The position numbers and the translations under genes are program-made. A stretch of DNA of 35,395 nucleotides from Saprospiraceae bacterium (GTDB lineage: Bacteria; Bacteroidota; Bacteroidia; Chitinophagales; Saprospiraceae). The DNA lies in contig JADLDL010000014.1 in NCBI GenBank assembly GCA_020846655.1, positions 1-35,395 on the forward strand, read 5' to 3'. Of this stretch, positions 8,381 to 17,340 are shown piece by piece (position 1 is the first letter of the stretch; each line of letters begins with the position of its first letter). The notes below the pieces were generated by a model. It was not told the DNA's origin. It saw nothing but the letters and a program-made list of their open reading frames with translations, and made no database searches.

Positions 8381-8716
8381 GGAAATTCGTTTTGTTGAGG
8401 GACGCACCGGAGTAAATGGAAGATTGAATTCCTATGCAAAGACGGCAGGATTTATTAGTTTTTTGTAAAAAAACGGTCACGGGAAATATTTGTACAAGCA
8501 CCTTTGTATCCCGCCTTTTCCAAATTTAATTTCCTGATTGTCAACTACCCACCCTATCCGACAGGCATGCCGGCTGTACATTCGCTCCGAAAAGAATTAT
8601 ATTTGCGCTTCAATACCAAAAAGAATTTGCTGGGTGCACTGGCGCTGACGCCAGGCCTGTGACTAAAATGCTTACTTTTCGTTGTATTGGAAGGCTTGTC
8701 TAAACCTCTTCTGCTC
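8381..8716. other. Divergent intergenic region, 336 bp
   Basis: Separates the TSUP gene (minus) from the metallophosphoesterase gene (plus). It is AT-rich, holds a 7-bp A/T hairpin (8458-8474), a TTGTACAA palindrome (8490-8497) and the -7 box at 8598. No reading frame in it is convincing. Confidence 0.6.
8598..8605 (+). promoter_or_regulatory. Putative -7 box TATATTTG for the metallophosphoesterase gene
   Basis: TATATTTG fits TAnnTTTG and is followed by C as often seen in the phylum. No good -33 TTTG is found 19-22 bp upstream. It would give a leader of about 105 bases before the ATG at 8717. Confidence 0.45.
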
Positions 8717-9847
8717 ATGTCTTTGAAACCTTTTGCTGTTTTTGCAGTGCTGGCCACTTTGCCAGCCTGGCTCCTGGCCGGAAACCCCAAATTGGACAAT
8801 TCCACTGCCGATACCGATGGGCCGCATGTGTTCTACCGGGGCAAAAATGTAGTGGTCAAAACCATCGAGCGCATTGATACCGCCAATGTGGTGCGGGTAA
8901 ATACCTACAACAAACGGGAAGGCCTTTCCCTCACCTGCACCGTTCCCAGCACCGGCGACCAGTTTTCGTTTTCGCTCAAAAACAAACTCCGCAACGAACG
9001 CGACAACTACGACCTGCCCGAACGCATGCTGGTTGTGTCGGATATCGAAGGCAATTTTGAAGCCTTCAAACGCATCCTGGCCGGCGCATCGGTCATCGAC
9101 AAAAATTTCCAATGGAACTTCGGGGAAGGCCACCTCGTGCTGGTCGGCGACTTTTTCGACCGCGGCCTCAACGTAACCGAATGCCTCTGGCTGATTTATA
9201 AACTGGAAAGCGAGGCGGATGCCGCCGGTGGCAAAGTCCATTTTATCCTGGGCAACCACGAAATCATGAATATGAGCGGCGAATATTCCTACGTCCGCAA
9301 AAAATACATCGAAAATGCCGCCCTCATCGGCGAGGATTACTCGCGCTGGTTCGACAACCATTCCGAACTCGGCCGCTGGCTGCGCACCAAAAATGCTATA
9401 GAAAAAATTGGCGATTATGTCTTCTGCCACGGCGGTATCAGCCCCATGCTGGCCGACAGCGGCTTGAGCCTCACCCACGTCAATGAACTCACCCGCGAAA
9501 ACGTAGGCAAATATTACGAAGACATCAACAACCCTCAGGCACGCGCTGTCTTCGACGTGCACGAGGGTATTTTCTGGTACCGCGCCGCGTCAAAAAATCA
9601 ACTGACCGAAAAAGAAGTAGAGAAAATACTGAAATATGCCGGCGCCAAACGTATGATTGTCGGGCACACCCTGGTGCCCGAAGTAACCGCTCTCTATGGC
9701 GGTCGGGTGGTTTGTATTGACCTGTACCACGACGAAAACCTCCGACAAGGAATCGTCAAAACACTTTACATCGAAAACGGGTTTTTGTATTCTCTCAACG
9801 ACAAGGGCGAAAAAACTACCACGCTCAGCGTCGCGCCTACTAAGTAG
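8717..9847 (+). CDS. Exported calcineurin-like metallophosphoesterase
   Basis: A 376-residue phosphoesterase with the PPP/calcineurin-like dinuclear metal fold. It begins with a signal-peptide-like segment (MSLKPFAVFAVLATLPAWLLAG), so the action is periplasmic or extracellular. Motifs in order: VVSDIEGNFEAF (D109, E111), LVGDFFDRG (D145, D148, R149), ILGNHEIMN (N180, H181), FCHGGISP and MIVGHTLVP. The usual first motif is DxH; here the His is Glu (E111), while all other ligands are in place. The ATG at 8717 was chosen because the upstream extension starts at a TTG and spoils the signal peptide. The 3' end overlaps the stop of the converging kinase gene by 8 bp. Target (protein phosphate, nucleotide or other ester) is not predictable. 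Confidence 0.88.
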   Translation: MSLKPFAVFAVLATLPAWLLAGNPKLDNSTADTDGPHVFYRGKNVVVKTIERIDTANVVRVNTYNKREGLSLTCTVPSTGDQFSFSLKNKLRNERDNYDLPERMLVVSDIEGNFEAFKRILAGASVIDKNFQWNFGEGHLVLVGDFFDRGLNVTECLWLIYKLESEADAAGGKVHFILGNHEIMNMSGEYSYVRKKYIENAALIGEDYSRWFDNHSELGRWLRTKNAIEKIGDYVFCHGGISPMLADSGLSLTHVNELTRENVGKYYEDINNPQARAVFDVHEGIFWYRAASKNQLTEKEVEKILKYAGAKRMIVGHTLVPEVTALYGGRVVCIDLYHDENLRQGIVKTLYIENGFLYSLNDKGEKTTTLSVAPTK

Positions 9848-10916
9848 CAGCACCGGCAGCCAGCCGCTCCAAAGCCACCCGCTGCTGGTTCAAGGCCTGG
9901 AAAAGTGCCAACTGGTTTTGGGCGCGCACCAGGTTGTGCGCCGGGTATTTTATTTTGTAATACACATCGCCGGCCAGGTAATCGCTCAAAAACCGCAGCG
10001 CCTGCTCCCCCACAATCCACAGCGCACCCAAGACCAGGCTTTCCCGCTCCGCAGCCGTCAAAAATCCGGCTGTCTGGGTCAAAAATCCGCGAAAAAGTGC
10101 CTCCACGCTATCCAGCCGCAGGGTTAGTGCGCCGGGGTGGTCTTCGGAAAAATCGGGCGCGAAGGTCCGCACCATGTCACCAAAATCCGACAACACCGTG
10201 CCCGGCATGATGGTATCCCAATCGATCACCGCCACCGCTGTTCCACGATGCACATCCAACAGCACGTTGCCCGCCTTCGTATCGTTGTGCGTCACCCGAA
10301 CCGGCAAGCGGCCGCTTTGTTTGAGTTGGCGAACCGCCTCAAAAACTGGTTTTGCAGCCACCAAAGCGCCTATTTCAGTTTGGGTGGACGACACTCGCCC
10401 GGCCGGATCTTTTTCTAAAACAGACAAAAACACCGCCCAGCGCCGCTCGGTATCGTGAAAACCCGGAATCGTTTCCACCAATTGGTCTGCCGGAAAATCG
10501 CGCAAGGCCTCCAAAAAGACGCCGTAGGCGCCGGCAGCAGCCAGGGCCACCGAAGGGTCCGGCAATTGTTCCGGCGCAAAGGTGTTGTCGAAAAACGGGA
10601 ACACGCGCCAGTAGTTGCCAGCCGCGTCCTGGTGCAAAACCCGGCCGCCAGGGCCGGCCAAAGGCGCGGGCACCCGGAGCGGAAAATCCGGCTTGCGTTG
10701 CAAATGTGCGGCTACCGCCGCTATGTTGCGCATCACCCCTTCCGGGTCGGTAAAAACCAGGTGGTTCAGGCGTTGCAGAATCCAGGATGCTCCTCCGATA
10801 TCCAGGCGGTAGGTATCGTTGATGTTGCCGTTGCCCACCGGCGCCACGTGCTGGATGGTTTGATGTTCAAAAAAGGCAGCGGCCAGGGCTGGCCAATCGG
10901 GCGAAGCAGTTGGCAT
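9840..10916 (-). CDS. NahK-like sugar 1-kinase (aminoglycoside phosphotransferase fold)
   Basis: A 358-residue soluble kinase of the APH/choline kinase fold. Loop VTHNDTKAGNVLLD (H210, N211, D212) is the Brenner-type catalytic motif and IDWDTIMPGTVLSDFGDMVR (D232, D244) the metal-binding region; both match the N-acetylhexosamine 1-kinase (NahK) group, whose B. longum member is of nearly identical length. GNGNINDTYRL near residue 29 is the nucleotide-binding turn. NahK phosphorylates GlcNAc/GalNAc at C1 for salvage; sugar preference is inferred. The ATG at 10914-10916 lies 1 bp beyond the stop of the upstream outer membrane protein gene, so the two are probably co-transcribed. An ATG at 10988 would overlap that gene by 71 bp and is rejected. 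Its stop overlaps the converging phosphoesterase gene by 8 bp. Confidence 0.85.
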   Translation of the reverse strand: MPTASPDWPALAAAFFEHQTIQHVAPVGNGNINDTYRLDIGGASWILQRLNHLVFTDPEGVMRNIAAVAAHLQRKPDFPLRVPAPLAGPGGRVLHQDAAGNYWRVFPFFDNTFAPEQLPDPSVALAAAGAYGVFLEALRDFPADQLVETIPGFHDTERRWAVFLSVLEKDPAGRVSSTQTEIGALVAAKPVFEAVRQLKQSGRLPVRVTHNDTKAGNVLLDVHRGTAVAVIDWDTIMPGTVLSDFGDMVRTFAPDFSEDHPGALTLRLDSVEALFRGFLTQTAGFLTAAERESLVLGALWIVGEQALRFLSDYLAGDVYYKIKYPAHNLVRAQNQLALFQALNQQRVALERLAAGAAT

Positions 10917-10917
10917 A

Positions 10918-13900
10918 TTAAAAATCCGTGCCCAGGGCGATGTGCAATACAGGGTCCTGAATAACGCGGGTTTCGATGCCCCAGCCATAATCGAGCCGCA
11001 GGTACATCCCGAAAATCGGCGCGCGTACCCCTATCCCATACCCCGCCACCAGCGGGTCGCGGAAATAATTGACCTTGACGGCTACGGTGGGTGGGTTGTA
11101 CACGTAAATGGTGTTCAGCGGGTTGTCGCCCCGGTACGGGTTTTTGCCCTGCCAGGCGGTACCCACATCAAAGAAACCGATGAGTTGGAAATTGCGCCAA
11201 AACGAACCCATCACCGGTTTTTGAGAAAAATATTTGAAAATCGGCACGCGTAACTCGGAGTTGATGAGCGCATACGAACTGCCGTTGCGGATGTTTTGCT
11301 TGAAGCCCCGCAGGTTGGCCGCCAGGGTTTGGTAGGCAAAATTTTCGTTTTGCGGCACCGGTATGGAGTTGTTGAACGACGGAAACAACCAGTTGTCGAC
11401 CCCGCCGAGGAAGTACAGAATCCGCTCGGAACCAAAGGTCGTGGCAGCAGCCAGGCGTACGGCCAGGATGGAACGCCGGTCGAGCCGTTGGTAGTGGCGG
11501 GCATCCAGGCCCAACACAGTCATAAACCCTTTGTTGAATTTCAGGCTCCAGTTCGGCTGTGTGTTGAACTCAAAGCGCTTGACCGCCTCTACAAACAATT
11601 TGGCCCGGGTGCCCGTGCGGAGGTTCAGGTCTATGTCCACCGTGTTGTCGTACACTGCCGACAAACGCAGGGAGGCGCGTTGTTCCGAATAATTGGGCGA
11701 CTCCAGGGTATTCCGGTTGGTACTCAACGTTATGGCCTTGTCCTGCCGGAGCGTACCCATGCCGCGCAGGCTAAAAAAAGCATCCAGCGGGTAGCGCATC
11801 TCGTATTGCCCCAGTAGCGTATTGGTGCGCACCTGGATCGGCGTGGGCAGCAAATTGCCGTTGGGGCCGCGTTCCACCGAGTTCACCACGGTTTTGCGGT
11901 ACAGGGCGATGCGCTTGTCGAGCCGGCGTTTTTTGTTGTCAAGCCAAAGGTAGTATTCGGCGCCATTGAAGGTCGTCGGGAGGCGGAAACCGGCTTCCAC
12001 CACGTAGTCTTCCAGCAGGTCTTTGAAATTGGCGCGCAGCAATACCCCGGGTGGTGGCGTTCGGAAACCATCGGGCGAGCCGGCGTAACTGTCCAAGCCC
12101 TCGAACAACAGGTTGTTGTCCATCGTGGTGGAAATATAGTCGGTCCGGAAGCGCAAACGGTACGGCACAATCTTCGAGGGACTGAACCGAATCACGGAAT
12201 TTTGCCGGCCCAATTCCAGGGAGGGCCGCTCCAGCGGGCGGCTGCCTGAGGGCATCGGTTGCAAGGTATCGGCTATTTCCATCGGCTCCGGTTCCGGTTC
12301 CGGCTCCTCTACCGGTGGCTGCACCGGCGTGGGCGCGGGAGTAGCCACGGGTTCGAAGGCTGGACCGGAAGGAGCATTCAGCAGGTATTCCGGCACCTGA
12401 AACAACCAGCCGGGGTCGATGGCTTGCACGGAGTCCTGTTTGGCACGCAGCGTGACGCCGTCGGCAGTATCGGATACCGGCAGCGGATTGTTGCCGGGCG
12501 GTGGCGCTACATTGCCGAAGGAAGGCTGGGCTGGCACCGGCTGACCGACGCCGCGCAGGTACAATTCGCGGTACCGTGTGATCCAGGCCGGGGCGGCCGT
12601 TTCAGGATGAAGGGTACTGCGGTAAAAAATCGTTTTTCGGTCACGTTGCTGGCTTTCCAGCACTTGCCGGCTGCGCGGCGAAAGGTGTTGCTCCGCGATG
12701 TTCCGGTCGTAATTCGTCAGGTTGTAGGTAAACGGGCGTTTTTTAAAAACGGGGAAGGTCCGGATACTATCGATTTGTGTGGAGTCAATGTTTTGCAACA
12801 CCGTGTCGAGCGGCGCATAGAAAAAAGCCGCCCGCGCTTGCGGCCATTCGCCTTCGTACGGCAGGTGCAGGGCCCGCACTTCGGTGCCGTCTTTCAAATA
12901 AACAACATCCTGAAAAAAGGCCGTGTAGGTTTTGAGGTAACCGGCCTGCCTGTTCACTACGCCGCTCTCATCGCTCAGGTAGGTGAAATAGGTGGAATCT
13001 ACGCCCCAGGGGTCGCGTTCGTTCACAAAGGGAGTTTCGGTGATCCGGATGAGTTCTTTGCTGCGGGTGCCCAGGTCGAAGTAAAAAATATCGAACTGGC
13101 CGGTCGGCAAAATGGTGTCGAGCCGTTGGGGCGAAAGTGTATCGCTGAGGCGGTTGCTGGCAAACAAGATACCTTTTTGGCCGTCGATCGTGGCTACCGA
13201 AGCATCGAGGTCGTCCCAGAAATCCTGGGTGAGCCGCTCGGTATTCCGGTTCACGGTGTGGTAGATGAACAGGTCGGAATAGCCTTTCACGCAGGCCGAA
13301 AACACCAGGTCAATTGGATTGAGGTAGTCCATGCTATACACCCGCTGGTATTCCGGCGAAAGGATGTCCACTTCTTTTTTCCGGGTTTTGAGGTCCACCA
13401 AGGCCAGGTAACCTACGTCGCGGCGCTCGTAAAGCACGGCCAGGCGCTGGTTGTCGGGGTGCCAGGCCAGGATGGGGTAATTGTAATCGGAAGCCTGGAG
13501 GGCATTGCGCACACCGCCTTTGAGCAGCTGCTGGCGTTTGCCGGTCTGGAGGTCCTGCACCCACACACGCCACTTGCCGATGTCGTTGCTCACCCAGGCG
13601 ATGCGCTGGCCGTCGGGGCTGATGCGCAGTTGGTTGAGCGGGAGTTTCTTTTTGTTTTTAATGGCAATTTGTTGGCTCGCCTCCGGGGCCCGGGTGCCTT
13701 TGGCTTCTTCGCGGTAGCGTTTGCGGAAATAATCCATCAGCGCGTCGGTCGTCCGGCGGTAGCCGCCACCCAGCACGTACAGGAAACCGGCATCCACGCT
13801 GCGGTTGATACGGGTGAGGTACAGGAGGTTGCTGATGGTGCCTTTGCCAAAATGCAGCGCAATGTAGTACCAGAAGACCTGTCCGGCCAGTCGGGGCTGG

Positions 13901-14556
13901 TCTTTGGCAAGTTTGTCAAAACTGTCGTATTCGTCCGTCAGCAGCAGATCGCGCAGTTGGTTGTCCAATTCAGCGTTCCAATCTTCTCCGCAATACGCGG
14001 TGAGGCCCTGGGTATACCAGCCGGGCAGGTTGAGCAACACGGCATTTTGCACAATCTCCTGGAGGTTGGCGCCAAAGAGCATCGAATTGATGAGCACGCC
14101 GGCCGAACCTTCCCGAATTTGAGCGCGCAGATGCCGGTGGTCGCCGTCGAAATACACGAATATTTTGTTGCCCACCACCTTGGTTTCGCCCGACTGGATC
14201 AAAAACAGGTCGTCTTCGCCAATATTGCTCTGTTTCAGGTCGGTCAGGTCGCTGAACACCAGGAGTTCGATCTGGTCCGACATCTGGTGCTCCAGCAGTT
14301 GCTGCACATAGGCAAAATCGAATTCAGCCATTTGCAGGGCCGATTGGGCGATGTTGCGCGCGTCGCCATACCAGTAAGTATCAAAGTTGGCGGTTTCATA
14401 GTGCATCCATTCGTCAAACTGGCGGTGGTATTGCACCCGGTTTTTGCCAAACGACGTTTGTGACGTCGTTTGGGCTTGAGTGGGGGTTGGCGCCAGGTAC
14501 CAGCACAGCAAAAGGAAGGGAATAAAAATTTTGAATCGTATGTGAGTCTGGTGCAT
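10918..14556 (-). CDS. Outer membrane protein: degenerate peptidase-MA-like + TolB-like propeller + C-terminal Omp85-like barrel
   Basis: A 1212-residue exported protein. Signal peptide: MHQTHIRFKIFIPFLLLC through TQAQ (about residue 30). Residues about 30-240 resemble a gluzincin/peptidase-MA domain, but the HExxH position reads REGSA and the later Glu position reads WYTQGL, so zinc ligands are missing. Residues about 300-560 contain beta-propeller blades of the TolB/PD40 type (ISPDGQRIAWVSND, ILAWHPDNQRLAVL). A proline/glutamate linker (EEPEPEPEP) follows near 760. The C-terminal 400 residues have alternating strands such as RTGTRAKLFVEAVKRFEF, LRGFKQNIRNGSSY and end with ALGTDF, the terminal aromatic residue of outer membrane barrels. 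Related Bacteroidota proteins are often named translocation protein TolB; the function is unknown. The ATG at 14556 is the first that leaves a clean signal peptide. The kinase gene follows 1 bp after the stop. Confidence 0.8.
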   Translation of the reverse strand: MHQTHIRFKIFIPFLLLCWYLAPTPTQAQTTSQTSFGKNRVQYHRQFDEWMHYETANFDTYWYGDARNIAQSALQMAEFDFAYVQQLLEHQMSDQIELLVFSDLTDLKQSNIGEDDLFLIQSGETKVVGNKIFVYFDGDHRHLRAQIREGSAGVLINSMLFGANLQEIVQNAVLLNLPGWYTQGLTAYCGEDWNAELDNQLRDLLLTDEYDSFDKLAKDQPRLAGQVFWYYIALHFGKGTISNLLYLTRINRSVDAGFLYVLGGGYRRTTDALMDYFRKRYREEAKGTRAPEASQQIAIKNKKKLPLNQLRISPDGQRIAWVSNDIGKWRVWVQDLQTGKRQQLLKGGVRNALQASDYNYPILAWHPDNQRLAVLYERRDVGYLALVDLKTRKKEVDILSPEYQRVYSMDYLNPIDLVFSACVKGYSDLFIYHTVNRNTERLTQDFWDDLDASVATIDGQKGILFASNRLSDTLSPQRLDTILPTGQFDIFYFDLGTRSKELIRITETPFVNERDPWGVDSTYFTYLSDESGVVNRQAGYLKTYTAFFQDVVYLKDGTEVRALHLPYEGEWPQARAAFFYAPLDTVLQNIDSTQIDSIRTFPVFKKRPFTYNLTNYDRNIAEQHLSPRSRQVLESQQRDRKTIFYRSTLHPETAAPAWITRYRELYLRGVGQPVPAQPSFGNVAPPPGNNPLPVSDTADGVTLRAKQDSVQAIDPGWLFQVPEYLLNAPSGPAFEPVATPAPTPVQPPVEEPEPEPEPMEIADTLQPMPSGSRPLERPSLELGRQNSVIRFSPSKIVPYRLRFRTDYISTTMDNNLLFEGLDSYAGSPDGFRTPPPGVLLRANFKDLLEDYVVEAGFRLPTTFNGAEYYLWLDNKKRRLDKRIALYRKTVVNSVERGPNGNLLPTPIQVRTNTLLGQYEMRYPLDAFFSLRGMGTLRQDKAITLSTNRNTLESPNYSEQRASLRLSAVYDNTVDIDLNLRTGTRAKLFVEAVKRFEFNTQPNWSLKFNKGFMTVLGLDARHYQRLDRRSILAVRLAAATTFGSERILYFLGGVDNWLFPSFNNSIPVPQNENFAYQTLAANLRGFKQNIRNGSSYALINSELRVPIFKYFSQKPVMGSFWRNFQLIGFFDVGTAWQGKNPYRGDNPLNTIYVYNPPTVAVKVNYFRDPLVAGYGIGVRAPIFGMYLRLDYGWGIETRVIQDPVLHIALGTDF

Positions 14557-14658
14557 ATTCGCGCAGGTTTTGGCCAAAAGTGCTGCGTTTTAGTGGATTA
14601 AACAACGCCGCTACTGGCAAAACGTATAAATAGGCTAAAAGATTACCGGCAACCCAAT

Positions 14659-15162
14659 ATGGCTACTGCACCGCGTCCTAAAATCGAATTGGAATGGTCG
14701 CCACTCGACCGAATCCTGGAAGGCCTGGGCGCCGCTGCGGCCCTGCTGCTGCTGGTGTTGCCGGCGGCGTATTACAGCGACTTGCCGGAGCAAATCCCCA
14801 CCCATTTCAATGCCCTGGGCGTGCCCGACGACTTCGGCTCCCGCGCCACCGTCTGGCTCCTGCCCCTGATCGGGATCGTGCTGTACCTGTTTCTGACCAT
14901 ACTCAACCGGTTTCCGCACCAGTTCAACTACCTGGTGACCATCACCGCAGACAACGCCGCACCGCAATACACCGCCGCCACGCGCCTGATTCGCTGGCTG
15001 AAAACGGGCATCCTGCTCCTTTTTGCGTTTATCACCTGGAAGGTCATCAACGGCGCCATCGAGGGCAATTCCCGCCTCGGAGCAGGTTTCCTCCTGGTTT
15101 TGTTTTTAAGCACCGGACTGCCCATCATCTGGTATTGCTGGAAAGCATTTTCGGTGAAATAA
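14659..15162 (+). CDS. DUF1648 domain membrane protein
   Basis: A small 167-residue inner membrane protein. The segment LPEQIPTHFNALGVPDDFGS is the DUF1648 signature (IPxHFNxxGxPD), the domain also found at the N-terminus of SdpI-like immunity proteins and related membrane proteins. Four hydrophobic segments are visible: about 24-40, 67-83, 118-130 and 145-162. No SdpI C-terminal domain is present. It is divergent from the large outer membrane protein gene (103 bp apart) and its 3' end is 15 bp from the stop of metG. Function of the stand-alone domain is unknown. Confidence 0.85.
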   Translation: MATAPRPKIELEWSPLDRILEGLGAAAALLLLVLPAAYYSDLPEQIPTHFNALGVPDDFGSRATVWLLPLIGIVLYLFLTILNRFPHQFNYLVTITADNAAPQYTAATRLIRWLKTGILLLFAFITWKVINGAIEGNSRLGAGFLLVLFLSTGLPIIWYCWKAFSVK

Positions 15163-15177
15163 GGAGCAGCACAAGCC

Positions 15178-17334
15178 CTATTTCACGCCCCAGCCGTTGG
15201 GCCAGCCCTCTGCCGGGCTCACAAAACTCAGCCGCCCTTCGGCATCTTCTGCCATCAGGATCATGCCCTGCGACTCGATACCGCGCATTTTGCGGGGCGC
15301 TAGGTTGGCCAATACCAATACCTGCCGGCCCACGACAGCCTCGGGGGCGTAGTGTTGGGCAATGCCCGATACGATGGTGCGCTGCTCAAAACCCAGGTCG
15401 ACTGTCAATTTCAGCAGTTTGTCCGCTTTCTCCACCTTCGAAGCCTCCAGGATGGTGCCCGTTCGAATGTCCAGTTGAGCAAAATCGTCGTACTGGATCT
15501 CTTCTTTCAGGGCTTCAAAACGCGGTGCAACGGGTTCGGCCGGTGCCGTAGCGGCGGCGGCTTTGGCGGCGGCGGCGGCCTGCAATTTGGCTACCTGCGC
15601 CTCGATCAGTTCGTCGGGAATACGCCCGAACAGGTGCTCGGCCGGGTTCAGGGCATGGTTGGGCCGCAGCACCGGATTGCCCTCGGCGAGGTCGTTGAGT
15701 AGGTCGAGCCATTCCTGGCGGTCCTGCAAGGCAGGCAAGTTGAGGAGCGTGCGCAGCCGTGCGGCTGCAAACGGCATAAATGGCCGGCTGGCGACCGATA
15801 GCACGGCCACGTATTGCAAGCCCAGGTTCAGCACCACTTTTACCAGTTCGGGGTCGTCTTTTACAATTTTCCAAGGCTCGTTGAACTGGAGCAGGGCATT
15901 GCCGGCGCTCGAGATTTCCATGAGGATCCGTAAGGCCTCGCGGAAATTGAAATGTTCAATTTCACGGCCCATTTCGGACAGTTTCAGGTGCAACTGGTGC
16001 AATTCCTGGTCGTAGGTGCCCGTTTGTTCGGCATCCCAGCCGCTTCTGAACTCGCGACTTTGGTCGACGGCCGGCACGATACCGCCGTAGTTTTTGTGCG
16101 TCAGCACCATCACCCGGTGTACAAAACCAGCCAGGTTATTCACCAACTCGGTATTGGTCGATTCCTGAAACCCTTTCCAGGTAAACTCGCTGTCGCGCTG
16201 CTCCGGCATGTTTTTGATCATGTTGTACCGGAGTTCATCCTCGCGGCCGGGCAATTCGGCGACGTACTCATGCACCCACACCGCCCAGTTTTTGGAGGTC
16301 GACAGTTTGTTGCCTTCCAGGTTCATAAACTGGTTGGCCGGCACATTGACGGGCAAAATAAAATCGCCGTGGGCCTTCAGGATGGCCGGAAAAATCAGGC
16401 AATGGAACACAATATTGTCTTTGCCGATAAAATGCACCAGTGCGGTGTCGTCGCTTTTCCAGTAGGGTTCCCAGGCCACACCTTTGTCGGCAGCCCATTG
16501 TTTGGTGGCTGAGATATACCCAATGGGCGCATCCAGCCAGACGTAGAGTTTTTTACCGGCCGAATGCGGGATTTCGGCGGGCACATCCACGCCCCAGTCG
16601 AGGTCGCGGGTCATGGCGCGGGGCTGCAGGCCCTGCTCCAGCCAGGAGTTGCACTGCCCGATCACGTGGTTTTTCCAGTCGGCGGGGTCGTGCAGGGTTT
16701 GGCCCCCGGCGGTGCCGGTATTGATCCATTCGCGCAGCCAGGCCTCGTGTTCGTTCAGTTTGAGGTACCAGTGTGTGGTGGGGCGCATGACCGGGGCGGC
16801 GCCGCTGAGCGTGGAGCGCGGGTTGATCAGTTGCGTTGGGCTGAGGGTGGAGCCGCAGCGTTCGCACTGGTCGCCGTAGGCGTCGGGGTTGCTGCACACC
16901 GGACAGGTGCCGATGATATAGCGGTCGGCCAGGAATTGGCCGGCGGTTTCGTCGTAGTACTGGTCGCTTTCTTTTTCTTCAAACTGCCCGTTTTTGAGCA
17001 GTTCGCGGAAAAAATCCTGCGAGGTTTCGTGGTGCAGGGCTTCGCTGGTGCGGTGGTAAATATCGAACTCGATACCGATTTTCTGAAAGGTATCGCGGAT
17101 GATGGCGTGGTAGGTGTCGACGATTTCGCGGGGCGTTACGCCTTCTTTCCGGGCGCGCACGGTGATGGCTGCGCCGTGTTCGTCGGAGCCGCACACAAAC
17201 ACCACATCTTTGCCCATGAGCCGCAAATAGCGGACATAAATGTCGGCAGGAAGGTAAGCGCCGGCCAGGTGGCCGATGTGCAGGGGACCGTTGGCATACG
17301 GTAGGGCGGAGGTAACTAAGTATCGTTTTTTCAT
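15178..17334 (-). CDS. metG: Methionyl-tRNA synthetase
   Basis: Essential class I aminoacyl-tRNA synthetase charging tRNA-Met, cytoplasmic, 718 residues. HIGH motif at residues 19-22 (NGPLHIGHLAG), a CPxC...CxxC zinc knuckle near 147-163 (CPVCSNP, CERCG), the KMSKS loop as KLSTSKNW near 343, the helical anticodon-binding domain (about 400-570), then an alanine-rich linker and a C-terminal tRNA-binding OB domain of the EMAP-II/Trbp111 type (LDIRTGTILEASKVEKADKL, LAPRKMRGIESQGM). This long form with the C-terminal domain is normal in the phylum. The ATG at 17334 is well supported by MKKRYLVTSALPYANG. A structured inverted-repeat element begins only 6 bp upstream of the ATG, so the promoter lies within it or beyond, in the preceding gene. 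Confidence 0.97.
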   Translation of the reverse strand: MKKRYLVTSALPYANGPLHIGHLAGAYLPADIYVRYLRLMGKDVVFVCGSDEHGAAITVRARKEGVTPREIVDTYHAIIRDTFQKIGIEFDIYHRTSEALHHETSQDFFRELLKNGQFEEKESDQYYDETAGQFLADRYIIGTCPVCSNPDAYGDQCERCGSTLSPTQLINPRSTLSGAAPVMRPTTHWYLKLNEHEAWLREWINTGTAGGQTLHDPADWKNHVIGQCNSWLEQGLQPRAMTRDLDWGVDVPAEIPHSAGKKLYVWLDAPIGYISATKQWAADKGVAWEPYWKSDDTALVHFIGKDNIVFHCLIFPAILKAHGDFILPVNVPANQFMNLEGNKLSTSKNWAVWVHEYVAELPGREDELRYNMIKNMPEQRDSEFTWKGFQESTNTELVNNLAGFVHRVMVLTHKNYGGIVPAVDQSREFRSGWDAEQTGTYDQELHQLHLKLSEMGREIEHFNFREALRILMEISSAGNALLQFNEPWKIVKDDPELVKVVLNLGLQYVAVLSVASRPFMPFAAARLRTLLNLPALQDRQEWLDLLNDLAEGNPVLRPNHALNPAEHLFGRIPDELIEAQVAKLQAAAAAKAAAATAPAEPVAPRFEALKEEIQYDDFAQLDIRTGTILEASKVEKADKLLKLTVDLGFEQRTIVSGIAQHYAPEAVVGRQVLVLANLAPRKMRGIESQGMILMAEDAEGRLSFVSPAEGWPNGWGVK

Positions 17335-17340
17335 CTTTCA

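Noticed and set aside
10917-10988. ATG at 10988 as the start of the sugar kinase
   Set aside because: It would overlap the upstream gene by 71 bp and add residues not found in NahK-type enzymes; ATG 10916 gives the family length.
12259-14463. A 734-codon open frame on the plus strand antisense to the outer membrane protein gene
   Set aside because: It mirrors a real gene with signal peptide and domains. Its translation is rich in Gly/Val/His/Gln without domain motifs, as expected of an antisense frame in GC-rich DNA.
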